Source: an uncultured Lachnospiraceae bacterium (GTDB lineage: Bacteria; Bacillota; Clostridia; Lachnospirales; Lachnospiraceae). From it: a DNA stretch of 11,865 nt. The position numbers were made by a program, and so were the translations under genes. Positions 1 through 6,524 of this stretch are shown here, in pieces (the first letter of the stretch is position 1; each line of letters begins with the position of its first letter). The stretch covers positions 1 through 11,865 of the forward strand of contig USSP01000025.1 of NCBI GenBank assembly GCA_900557385.1, given 5' to 3'. The notes below the pieces were generated by a model that saw only the letters and a list, made by a program, of their open reading frames with translations, made no database searches and was not told where the DNA came from.

Positions 1-959
1 GATTCCGGCCGGTTGGTGGCTGCCAGAATGATGACGCCGTTGTTGCTCTCAAAGCCGTCCATTTCGGTCAGCAGCTGGTTCAGGGTCTGTTCCCGTTCGT
101 CGTTGCCGCCGTACTGTCCGCCGTCACGCTTTTTACCAATGGTATCAATCTCATCAATAAAGACGATACAAGGGGCTTTTTCATTTGCCTGTTTAAAGAG
201 ATCACGTACCTTAGAGGCACCCATACCTACAAACATTTCCACGAATTCCGAACCGGAAATGGAGAAGAAGGGAACGTCCGCTTCACCGGCGACTGCCTTG
301 GCAAGCAGGGTTTTACCGGTTCCGGGAGGGCCTACTAACAAAGCTCCCTTCGGACATACCGCTCCAATCTCCTGATATTTCTGCGGATTATGCAAAAAGT
401 CCACGATTTCTGTCAACAGTTCCTTGGCCTCATCCTCACCTGCCACATCGTTAAAGGTAATGCCGGTAGTGGATTCCACATACACCTTGGCATTGCTCTT
501 TCCGAACTGCATGAAAGGATTTCCACCGGTTCCGCCACCCATTTTTTTCATCAGATAATTGGACAGCAGCTGTCCTAATCCCCAGAAAATCAGAATCGGA
601 AGAATCCATACCAGGAAGAAGTTCAGAAGCGGATTCATTTCTTTCTCTGCCACTCTTCCGAATTCACAGCCTGCATCCTCCAATCGGTTTACCAGATCCG
701 GATCCTCAAAGGTAGTTGTAGAATAAAATTGTGGATCATCCTTGTTGGTGTCGATGAAATAAATGGTGTCCCCATTTAATTCCACCTTGGATACTTGCTT
801 ATTCTCCACCATGGTTAAAAAAGTGCCATAGTCAACTGATGTCACCCGCCGGTTTCCTATCACACTGGGAAACAACAATGTGTTTAACAGAATCAGTACC
901 ACTAAAGCCACCAGATAGTAGAAAATAAGAGGTTTCTTGGGTCTTTCAACTTTTTTCAC
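1..959 (-). CDS. ftsH: ATP-dependent zinc metalloprotease FtsH (5' part, runs off left edge)
   Basis: Membrane-anchored AAA+ protease that unfolds and degrades membrane and short-lived cytoplasmic proteins. The 319 visible codons give the N-terminal half. A first membrane helix lies at about residues 11-30, a small extracytoplasmic domain at about 35-105, and a second helix at about 110-132. The AAA module starts near FNDVAGEDEAK, with Walker A GPPGTGKT at 210-217, Walker B IVFIDEID at 265-272, and the start of the second region of homology (ILAATNRPE) at the window edge. The zinc-binding HEXXH and peptidase domain lie outside the window. The start is GTG at 959, seven bases after a strong AAGGAGG (967-973). 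An upstream in-frame TTG at 965 is only one base from that site and is unlikely. The gene follows the GH3 gene by 78 bases, a stretch full of inverted repeats. The family assignment is secure. Confidence 0.96.
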   Translation of the reverse strand, partial: MKKVERPKKPLIFYYLVALVVLILLNTLLFPSVIGNRRVTSVDYGTFLTMVENKQVSKVELNGDTIYFIDTNKDDPQFYSTTTFEDPDLVNRLEDAGCEFGRVAEKEMNPLLNFFLVWILPILIFWGLGQLLSNYLMKKMGGGTGGNPFMQFGKSNAKVYVESTTGITFNDVAGEDEAKELLTEIVDFLHNPQKYQEIGAVCPKGALLVGPPGTGKTLLAKAVAGEADVPFFSISGSEFVEMFVGMGASKVRDLFKQANEKAPCIVFIDEIDTIGKKRDGGQYGGNDEREQTLNQLLTEMDGFESNNGVIILAATNRPE

Positions 960-966
960 GTGCAAT

Positions 967-991
967 CCTCCTTGTTTTTCCGAAGGAAAAA
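967..991 (-). promoter_or_regulatory. ftsH ribosome binding site with hairpin directly upstream
   Basis: The ftsH Shine-Dalgarno AAGGAGG (967-973) is immediately preceded on the transcript by a 7-bp hairpin, TTTTTCC-TTC-GGAAAAA (975-991). Two upstream elements compete with it. AGGAAAATCC (1013-1022) can pair, with one bulge, with GGATTTTTCC around 984-993. AATCCTC (1012-1018) is an exact complement of the Shine-Dalgarno segment GAGGATT (964-970). The sequence shows the pairing potential directly; a regulatory role is inference. Confidence 0.4.
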
Positions 992-1004
992 TCCGAACCC
1001 ATTG

Positions 1005-1036
1005 GCGAGGAGAGGATTTTCCTCCTATCGCTTTTT
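1005..1036 (+). terminator. Terminator-like hairpin oriented to the plus strand, between the GH3 gene and ftsH
   Basis: Read on the plus strand, GCGAGGAG and CTCC-TA-TCGC form an eight-pair stem with a two-base bulge and a nine-base loop (1005-1031), followed by TTTTT (1032-1036). That is the layout of an intrinsic terminator for transcription moving into the GH3 gene from its 3' side. No plus-strand gene was found here. On the minus strand the hairpin has A residues before it and no U-tract after it, so it is a poor terminator for the GH3 transcript. It may block antisense transcription or simply protect the GH3 3' end. Confidence 0.4.
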
Positions 1037-1037
1037 A

Positions 1038-3050
1038 TTATTTATGCAGTCCGGTTCCTCTTTCATAAAGTGCAAGCTGCGGATCAACCTGTGTACCTTT
1101 CAGATCCGCCTCCATAATAGACGGCAGCTTCTCCATATCTTTTAACCAGGTTACCGGCAGAGTACCTCGGAACTCATAATCGCCAAATAACACATCGGCT
1201 ACGCCTGCCCCCTCTGTTCCGGGCAGCCACGCCATCACAATACCATCAAACAGATCCAGATATTCCGTCAGATCCAAGGGGCGGCCGGCTACGATGACTG
1301 CCACCACAGGAATACGATTCTCACGCTGCCCCAGAGATTCCCGGACATTCTTTAATACTTCCTGATCTTTTTCCGAAAATACAAGACTTGTCGCTGTTCT
1401 GTCGCCGTCAGACTCTGCATAGGGCTCCTCTCCAACGACCACCATCAGGGCATCTGCCTCTTCATTCACTACACCGGTAATATCGTGGGTCAGCTTCAGT
1501 TCACGATCGGCTGTCACCTCGGCAATTCCTTCGATAATCGTGGTTCCCTTTGTGATTTTTCCGTTTTGTCCCTGCCAGGAGATGGTCCATCCTCCACACT
1601 GGGCTCCCATATCGTAAGCCTTCTGCCCAGAGACCTGTATATTCTTCGCCTGATTTAATGCCTCCAGCGCGGAGATTCCGTTTACGGTATCATTTTTTAA
1701 TAATACCAGGGATTCCCGGACGGCCTGTCTGGCCAAAGCCCGGTGGTCTTCACTTCCCACCTGTTCCCCCAGTTCCTTCTCATGGGTTCCGCCAATTTCT
1801 TCTTCAAACATGCCTGCTTCAAACTTTACCCGCAGAATGCGGCTCACCGCATCGTCCACTCGATCCATGGAAATTTCGCCACTTTCCACCAGGTCTATGA
1901 TTGCCTGCATACAATCCTGCCAGGTGTAGGGCTCCATAAACAAATCGACGCCTGCGTCCAGAGAAAGCCGTACCTGCTCCTTATAATTTTTTCCACTGGT
2001 CTGCTGAATCGCATTATAATCGCTGACCACGAATCCCCGGAAACCCAGTTGATACTTTAAAACTTCCTGAATCAGATGTTTATTCTCATGACATTTTACG
2101 CCATCCACACTGTTGTAGGAGATCATCACGGTGAGTACGCCCTCATCCAGTGCTGCTGTGTATGGGTCTAACAAGCCACTGTCCATAAGGGCATCAAACT
2201 CCTCCGCCGTCATATCCACATTGCCCTGGTTTACGCCATCTTCCGTATAGCCTTCTCCGATGTAATGCTTGGCACATGCGAGAACATGATTTTCATCCAG
2301 ATAGTTTTCTGTTCCCTTCTCTCCTTGCAGGCCACGGATATAGGCTACTCCCAGTTTGGCCACCTCTCCGGAGTCCTCATTGAAGCACTCGTAGGTGCGT
2401 CCCCACCGTTCGTTCTGGGCATTTCCCAGTGTGGGAGCAAATGTCCACTGTACGCCTGCAGCACGTACCTCTTCTGCCACTACTTCTCCGATCTGCGTCA
2501 TCAGTTGCTCGTCATGGGCTGCCCCCAATCCGATATTGTGTGGAAATACGGTAGTTCCATAAATATTATTGTTTCCATGTACCGCGTCCACACCATAAAG
2601 CAGCGGAATTCCCAGACGGCTCTCTACCGCTGCCTGTTTCAGTTCGTTAATGCGGTTCTCCCAATCAGCCATGGTATTTCCGGATGCCGGTGCCGAACCA
2701 CCTCCGCTGAGTACAGAACCGATTCCGTATTTTTTCACATCCTCCGGCGTAAGTCCGTTCTGCTCCGGCTGTACCATCTGGGCTGCCTTCTCCTCCAGGG
2801 TCATCTGCGAAAGCAGTGCTTCAATGCGTACCTCCACATTCTGGGATGCATCCATATAAACACCGGTATCCGGTGCTCCCGGTTCCTGTTCTGTTGATGT
2901 CTGTTGTGTACTCTGCGTACTCTCCGTCACTGCCTGTTCTGCAGATACCACCACATCCTCTGCCTCTTTGTCCTGCTTAGGGCTCCCACAGGCCGTTGCC
3001 ATCAGAGATACAGATAATAGAAGTGCCCAAACTAAATTTCTTTTTTTCAT
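1038..3050 (-). CDS. Secreted lipoprotein glycoside hydrolase family 3 (beta-glucosidase/exo-beta-glucanase type)
   Basis: 670-residue glycoside hydrolase that should release glucose or a related sugar from the non-reducing ends of beta-glucans or oligosaccharides outside the membrane. An N-terminal signal ends in MATAC (Cys21), a slightly off-consensus lipobox, followed by a Ser/Thr/Gln/Glu-rich tether to about residue 65. The GH3 barrel covers about 75-410 and shows LYGVDAVHG (151-159), the KH pair (261-262) and the catalytic nucleophile Asp344 in VVSDYNAI. The second domain covers about 440-640. GEEPYAESDGD (540-550) matches the barley exo-glucanase motif, making Glu546 the likely acid/base. 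The protein ends in ERGTGLHK, matching the usual GH3 C-terminal segment, so it looks complete. AAGGAG (3059-3064) lies 8 bases before the ATG. The M15 lipoprotein gene ends 15 bases upstream, implying one transcript. The exact substrate cannot be read from sequence. Confidence 0.93.
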   Translation of the reverse strand: MKKRNLVWALLLSVSLMATACGSPKQDKEAEDVVVSAEQAVTESTQSTQQTSTEQEPGAPDTGVYMDASQNVEVRIEALLSQMTLEEKAAQMVQPEQNGLTPEDVKKYGIGSVLSGGGSAPASGNTMADWENRINELKQAAVESRLGIPLLYGVDAVHGNNNIYGTTVFPHNIGLGAAHDEQLMTQIGEVVAEEVRAAGVQWTFAPTLGNAQNERWGRTYECFNEDSGEVAKLGVAYIRGLQGEKGTENYLDENHVLACAKHYIGEGYTEDGVNQGNVDMTAEEFDALMDSGLLDPYTAALDEGVLTVMISYNSVDGVKCHENKHLIQEVLKYQLGFRGFVVSDYNAIQQTSGKNYKEQVRLSLDAGVDLFMEPYTWQDCMQAIIDLVESGEISMDRVDDAVSRILRVKFEAGMFEEEIGGTHEKELGEQVGSEDHRALARQAVRESLVLLKNDTVNGISALEALNQAKNIQVSGQKAYDMGAQCGGWTISWQGQNGKITKGTTIIEGIAEVTADRELKLTHDITGVVNEEADALMVVVGEEPYAESDGDRTATSLVFSEKDQEVLKNVRESLGQRENRIPVVAVIVAGRPLDLTEYLDLFDGIVMAWLPGTEGAGVADVLFGDYEFRGTLPVTWLKDMEKLPSIMEADLKGTQVDPQLALYERGTGLHK

Positions 3051-3065
3051 GAATCATGCTCCTTG

Positions 3066-3848
3066 TTATTCTATCTTTTCAAAATGCTGATAGTCTTTTC
3101 TTGTATTCCAGTCTCCGCCCCAGGAAAATCCATGGGCAGTAAACAGCTTCCATGCCAGATCTTCCTGATCGATCTTGTGCGGGAAATCTTTACTTCGATC
3201 CTCGTATTCCACAGCCTCCGCAGGCTCACAATGGAGCTGTCCATCCTTTGATGTATACACGTAAGGATTATAAAAGGGATTTAAATCAATGGCTTTTCCA
3301 TAGCTGTGGTTGGACAGCCTGGAGGTTCCGCTGATGGTACGATAATTAAAAGCAGAGGTATTATTCGCTGCCATGGATGCCTCATCGTCTCCTCCGTAAT
3401 TGTCCACCAGTTCCATTCGCTCAATGGGGTACTGCGCCTCATACAATTCCTGAAAAATTTCCAGAACATCCTCTGCAATTTCCCGGTTCACGATCAGTTC
3501 CCCCATATGGGTTTCCCCGTCAAATCCATAATAAAGCACCTGCACATAACGAAGCTCCTCCAATGGGATATCGTCATTTTCCTGATACGAGCAGCCATTA
3601 ATCCGTTCAAAGATTTCCCCTTCCGGCAAAATCTCCATACTGGAAAAACATTCGGCCACCTCTGCCGTTTCTGTTTCCCCTTGTATCGTTTCCCGGAATG
3701 TTTCTGTATCTATGCTCTCCCATGCTGCGGATTCTACCGTGGTTTCTGCTGTGGTTTCGTCTTCTCTATATGTATCAAAAGGCTGACTGCACCCCATTAA
3801 AATTCCTACAAGGAGAAACAGCTCCGCCACAAACCATTTCTTTTTCAT
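3066..3848 (-). CDS. Lipoprotein M15-family peptidase (D,D-carboxypeptidase or L-Ala-D-Glu endopeptidase type)
   Basis: 260-residue lipoprotein with a lysine start, a hydrophobic core and the lipobox LMGC (Cys20), then an acidic Thr/Glu-rich linker to about residue 70. The catalytic domain occupies the C-terminal half. SRLSNHSYGKAIDLNP carries the zinc ligands His181 and Asp188, and DYQHFE near the end carries the third ligand, His255. WGGDW (243-247) is the usual segment before the last ligand in CwlK/VanY-like M15 enzymes. The family cleaves peptidoglycan stem peptides; which bond is cut here cannot be decided from sequence. The ribosome site is modest (AAAGGG a few bases before the ATG). 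The terminator-like hairpin of the preceding PocR gene ends 22 bases upstream, so this gene has either a promoter I could not find or relies on read-through. It is followed by the GH3 lipoprotein gene, forming a pair of surface-anchored hydrolases. Confidence 0.9.
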   Translation of the reverse strand: MKKKWFVAELFLLVGILMGCSQPFDTYREDETTAETTVESAAWESIDTETFRETIQGETETAEVAECFSSMEILPEGEIFERINGCSYQENDDIPLEELRYVQVLYYGFDGETHMGELIVNREIAEDVLEIFQELYEAQYPIERMELVDNYGGDDEASMAANNTSAFNYRTISGTSRLSNHSYGKAIDLNPFYNPYVYTSKDGQLHCEPAEAVEYEDRSKDFPHKIDQEDLAWKLFTAHGFSWGGDWNTRKDYQHFEKIE

Positions 3849-3870
3849 CTTCCCTTTTTATAGAAGAAAC

Positions 3871-3897
3871 AGGGCACCTACTTTTCGTAGATGCCCT
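3871..3897 (-). terminator. Hairpin terminator after the PocR-domain gene
   Basis: On the minus strand AGGGCATCTAC, loop GAAAA and GTAGGTGCCCT form an 11-position stem with one A-C mismatch. It begins 28 bases after the PocR gene stop. The following tract, GTTTCTTCT, is pyrimidine-rich but broken, so termination may be partial and allow read-through into the lipoprotein pair. Confidence 0.6.
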
Positions 3898-3925
3898 ATT
3901 CTGTTCAACCTTTTCTTTTATTTTA

Positions 3926-4732
3926 CTACTTATCGGCTTCCAGTATGTCATTCCTGGTCATGGTATGAATCAACTTGGAAATCTCACCCACCGTCTCTGC
4001 GATGGAAGTATTTAATTCCCGGATATCTCTTGCCAGATCACCCACTTCTCCTGCAACCACAGCAAAGCCTTTACCTGCTTCTCCCACTCTGGCTGCCTCA
4101 ATTCTGGCATTGAGTGCCAGAATGTTCTGCTTACGTTCAATCGCATTGAGCTGTGAAGCGGCCTGTTGAATCTCGTTTACCTTTTCCTCACACTGCATGA
4201 CGCCTTCCGTGAGTTGATGTAAAAGCTGATGATTGTTGTTTTTATTCATTTTGGCATCATATTCCGCATTGATGAAATAATTCAGAGTCTGTCCTAAAAG
4301 ATTGGCAGAAGCAATCACCTGCTCCTTACTGCGCACATTTACTTTTTGCAGAGCTTCCAGATACTCGTCCTCATTCACCCCGATCTCTTTTGCTACTTTT
4401 TTAAATTTCTCCGGATCCGGATTGTCAGGAAGAACCTGACCACCAATCACGGAGCCAACCTTCTCTCCGTTTACAATCAGATCGATTTCAAAGTCAATCA
4501 GTCCGGCATGACAGGGGTACACGCCTGATCCTTCCCTGTCGCACTTCTCACAGCGCTTCTTACCCTCCTCACTTCCTCTGGTGTACTTAATGCAGAAATC
4601 AGTGAAATTGTAGCATTTAGAAATATACTCTCCATCCGCACCTACCGCAACCGTAGCCAGTCCGGTAGCCGCTGCCCAGTTCGCCATAGTCTCTTCAAAT
4701 TGTTCCATGTCAGTAAAGTCTTGTATCCTCAT
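3926..4732 (-). CDS. Soluble PocR-domain protein with a short methyl-accepting chemoreceptor signalling region
   Basis: 268 residues with no signal peptide or membrane helix, so cytoplasmic. Residues 1-157 match the PocR sensory domain, a small-molecule binding fold named after the propanediol regulator PocR. It has five cysteines, including C61-x2-C64-x9-C74 (CEKCDREGSGVYPC), a pattern often seen in this domain. Residues about 165-258 are coiled-coil-like and carry the chemoreceptor hairpin tip, with NILALNARIEAARVGEAGKG at 203-222 followed by FAVVAGEVGDLAR. The signalling part is much shorter than in normal chemoreceptors and lacks a full adaptation region. It may act as a cytoplasmic sensor feeding CheA/CheW or another partner, or as a stand-alone dimeric sensor. 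The ligand is unknown. It has its own promoter (4790-4818) and terminator, so it is a single-gene unit placed after spoVAC. The start ATG has a weak GGGG ribosome site five bases upstream. Confidence 0.85.
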   Translation of the reverse strand: MRIQDFTDMEQFEETMANWAAATGLATVAVGADGEYISKCYNFTDFCIKYTRGSEEGKKRCEKCDREGSGVYPCHAGLIDFEIDLIVNGEKVGSVIGGQVLPDNPDPEKFKKVAKEIGVNEDEYLEALQKVNVRSKEQVIASANLLGQTLNYFINAEYDAKMNKNNNHQLLHQLTEGVMQCEEKVNEIQQAASQLNAIERKQNILALNARIEAARVGEAGKGFAVVAGEVGDLARDIRELNTSIAETVGEISKLIHTMTRNDILEADK

Positions 4733-4789
4733 GATGACCCCATTTCTGCGCTACATTCACGCTTAGAATTTCTATTCTTTACTGACAAT

Positions 4790-4818
4790 ATTATAGCAAG
4801 TTCTTTAATGCATAACAA
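4790..4818 (-). promoter_or_regulatory. Housekeeping (sigma-A type) promoter for the PocR-domain gene
   Basis: TTGTTA (4813-4818) is followed after exactly 17 bases by a perfect TATAAT (4790-4795). The -10 is extended by an upstream TG (TGCTATAAT). It begins one base after the spoVAC stop codon and lies about 60 bases before the PocR gene start. The position and match are good for vegetative expression that does not depend on the sporulation operon. Confidence 0.75.
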
Positions 4819-4819
4819 G

Positions 4820-5308
4820 TTAAACAATTCTAAAGATAATGCCTAACCAATAAAAAAATCCTAAAATCCAGCTGGTAAAAATGCCATATAGAATGACCGG
4901 ACCTGCAATGGTAAAAATTTTGACACCGATACCGAAAACCTGTCCCTCTTTTTGAAATTCTATTGCGGGGGCACACACAGAATTGGCAAACCCGGTAATG
5001 GGCACAAGTGCCCCTGCACCTGCAAAGGTTCCCAGCTTCTGATAAAGATTCAGGCCCGTAAAAAGGGCACTTAAAAAGACAAGCAGCATGGAACACCAGG
5101 CGGCTGCTGTCTCATCATCCAGTCCGAAGCTACCGGTTGCCACATTTAGAATCAACTGCCCCAGCACACAGATCAGTCCGCCTACCACAAAAGCCTTGCA
5201 CATCTGCCACCAAATATTCCGCATAGGGGTCACTTCTTTTACATACTGCTGGTATTGCTGTTTCTTCTGCTCCTCTGCTACCTTGGAATTTTTCTGATTT
5301 TGCTCCAT
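4820..5308 (-). CDS. spoVAC: Stage V sporulation protein AC (SpoVAC), membrane channel component
   Basis: 162-residue multi-pass membrane protein. In Bacillus, SpoVAC sits in the spore inner membrane and takes part in dipicolinate movement, behaving as a mechanosensitive channel in published work. A Gln/Lys-rich cytoplasmic N-terminus (1-30) is followed by hydrophobic segments at about 37-56, 70-88, 95-112 and 125-157. The family signature lies at 97-122 (GAGALVPITGFANS, then APAIEF and EG), followed by KIFTIAGPVILYG. The length is slightly above the roughly 150 residues of the Bacillus protein. The ribosome site AGGATGAGG lies just before the ATG. It follows spoVAB after 46 bases. In most spore formers spoVAD and spoVAE come next; here an unrelated sensor gene with its own promoter follows at once. 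I see no intrinsic terminator after the stop codon. Confidence 0.93.
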   Translation of the reverse strand: MEQNQKNSKVAEEQKKQQYQQYVKEVTPMRNIWWQMCKAFVVGGLICVLGQLILNVATGSFGLDDETAAAWCSMLLVFLSALFTGLNLYQKLGTFAGAGALVPITGFANSVCAPAIEFQKEGQVFGIGVKIFTIAGPVILYGIFTSWILGFFYWLGIIFRIV

Positions 5309-5328
5309 ATGATCCTCATCCTTTCTAA

Positions 5329-5340
5329 GCGATTTATCGC
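5329..5340. repeat. Short inverted repeat between spoVAB and spoVAC
   Basis: GCGAT-TT-ATCGC, a perfect five-base-pair inverted repeat in the 46-base gap upstream of the spoVAC ribosome site. It is too short and lacks a T-tract, so it is not a convincing terminator. A role in mRNA processing or stability is possible but not shown. Confidence 0.35.
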
Positions 5341-5354
5341 GAATTGAAACTTAT

Positions 5355-5843
5355 TTACAAAATGGACTCATAAATGTGATATCCGAAATAAAAAAGGGAA
5401 CCGGCAAGTTTGCCAAAGGCCAGTGCCATCACCATGATTCCCAGACCATGCCGGATCCCCAGACGTCTGGTCATAATGGGAATGGAGTCCAGCATTTCCG
5501 CAATGGCAATTGCCAGACACCCTACAAAGACTCCGGCAAACAATCCATAAAGCAACAATAGCAGCCAGGTCACTGTCTCCAGTACATCGTACCAGAATCC
5601 GGGATGGCTCACTGCCCAGGCTCCGATCTGTACAAAAGGTTCAAAGACGCTTAGCAGACAGCCCACGATGGTTCCCAATACAACCATGTTTTCATAAAGC
5701 CAGATATGCCCTGCTGTCTGGGTCTTTCCTGCAAACCGGGGAATCAGTCCCACTGCCAGCAGTACGGAAAATACCCCTCCGCTTACCAGAATCCCTGCAT
5801 CAAGAGCAAGAATTCCCACCACAATCCGGCTAATCCACGTCAA
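5355..5843 (-). CDS. spoVAB: Stage V sporulation protein AB (SpoVAB), TTG start
   Basis: 162-residue integral membrane protein of the SpoVA family, somewhat longer than the roughly 140-residue Bacillus protein. Hydrophobic segments lie at about 4-34, 50-70, 90-118 and 132-157. Conserved-looking features include the short loop PRFAGKTQTAGHIWLYE (35-51) and AEMLDSIPIMTRR (115-127) before the last helix. The start is TTG at 5843. It is supported by GGGAGGG (5852-5858) eight bases upstream and by residues matching the family N-terminus from the first codon. It overlaps the end of spoVAA by 14 bases, which points to translational coupling. Its biochemical role is not well defined even in Bacillus, but it is encoded with and expressed alongside the other SpoVA proteins in the forespore. 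Confidence 0.9.
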   Translation of the reverse strand: MTWISRIVVGILALDAGILVSGGVFSVLLAVGLIPRFAGKTQTAGHIWLYENMVVLGTIVGCLLSVFEPFVQIGAWAVSHPGFWYDVLETVTWLLLLLYGLFAGVFVGCLAIAIAEMLDSIPIMTRRLGIRHGLGIMVMALAFGKLAGSLFYFGYHIYESIL

Positions 5844-6459
5844 TGGTTTTGCCCTCCCTGTTTGCAGTGTCGATCAGGGTATTCTCCACCGTATCCTCAT
5901 AATCGAACATTTCCGCTTCAATAGGTGTAGGATCCTTCGTAAGACGGCGTCCTCCGATATGATTGAAAAAAACAATAATGCCTGCACAAAGTCCAATGGA
6001 ATAGGCGATCTCCAATTCCGTGAACCCACTGGTTTCCCGTCCGGTAAACACCATGTAAACACTGGAAAACAGTTCCGACAGTCCGATATCGTTATGGTAT
6101 GCCATAATCGTAAAAGCTGCACCGAAAAAACTGATCATCGCCACCACAACAATCTTGCAGATAACCCAGACGCCTTTATTTCGTGGTACCTTCACCCGCT
6201 CCAGCACAAACTCTGCTTCTCCCACAGTCTGTACATCCGCCGCCGGATATAGTTTCTGGATCTCCTCGATTATTTTCATAACACTGATTACGCACCGATT
6301 ATCGCTGTTCTCCCGGAAACGATAAACCCGGATTGCCTTTATTCTGGCCAGTGTCGCTTTATCCGTGCAGAATACCTTTCCCACATCCGCTAAAAGTACT
6401 TCTTCCTTTTCTGTCTGTGTTTTCTTTTCCAGTTTGAGATACACAGTAAGAGAAGCCAT
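5830..6459 (-). CDS. spoVAA: Stage V sporulation protein AA (SpoVAA)
   Basis: 209-residue membrane protein. The N-terminal half (1-95) is a soluble domain. It starts with a beta-strand-like MASLTVYLKL and includes a predicted substrate-like region around 56-90. Two membrane helices follow, at about 97-120 and 152-168, then an acidic cytoplasmic tail. The frame stays open further upstream, to a possible ATG at 6525, but the ATG at 6459 has AGGAGG (6468-6473) eight bases before it, and the family begins here. The gene is first in the spoVA unit and has a sigma-G-type promoter 36 bases upstream that overlaps the end of sigF. It is required with the other SpoVA proteins for spore dipicolinate uptake in Bacillus, and the same role is inferred here. 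Confidence 0.92.
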   Translation of the reverse strand: MASLTVYLKLEKKTQTEKEEVLLADVGKVFCTDKATLARIKAIRVYRFRENSDNRCVISVMKIIEEIQKLYPAADVQTVGEAEFVLERVKVPRNKGVWVICKIVVVAMISFFGAAFTIMAYHNDIGLSELFSSVYMVFTGRETSGFTELEIAYSIGLCAGIIVFFNHIGGRRLTKDPTPIEAEMFDYEDTVENTLIDTANREGKTIDVD

Positions 6460-6494
6460 GACAACTGCCTCCTTTTTATCAAAAGTTTTACTGT

Positions 6495-6524
6495 TATTAT
6501 GGCTTCTTTTTCCAGTTCTATTCA
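6495..6524 (-). promoter_or_regulatory. Sigma-G/sigma-F type promoter of the spoVA operon
   Basis: TGAATA (6519-6524) is followed after 17 bases by CATAATA (6495-6501). The Bacillus forespore sigma consensus is close to TGAATA, 17-18 bases, CATACTA, so this matches all six -35 positions and six of seven -10 positions. The -35 box spans the last codon and stop of sigF. Transcription would start near 6488, giving a leader of about 29 bases with the spoVAA ribosome site inside it. In Bacillus spoVA is sigma-G dependent, which fits. Confidence 0.75.

Noticed and set aside
13..375. A 120-codon plus-strand frame at the left edge.
   Set aside because: It is antisense to the ftsH AAA domain, whose motifs are unmistakable on the minus strand.
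946..1002. An 18-residue leader peptide frame (ATG at 1002) overlapping the ftsH start.
   Set aside because: The nearest AGGAGG is 18 bases before the ATG, too far for normal initiation, and there is no codon run suggesting attenuation.
2265..2897. A 210-codon open frame on the plus strand.
   Set aside because: It lies wholly antisense to the GH3 gene, has low-complexity Cys/Ser/His-rich content, and shows no ribosome site or family motif. It is a shadow of a well-conserved gene.
4820..5096. An 88-codon minus-strand frame inside spoVAC.
   Set aside because: It is an out-of-frame shadow of spoVAC, rich in Cys and Arg with no family match.
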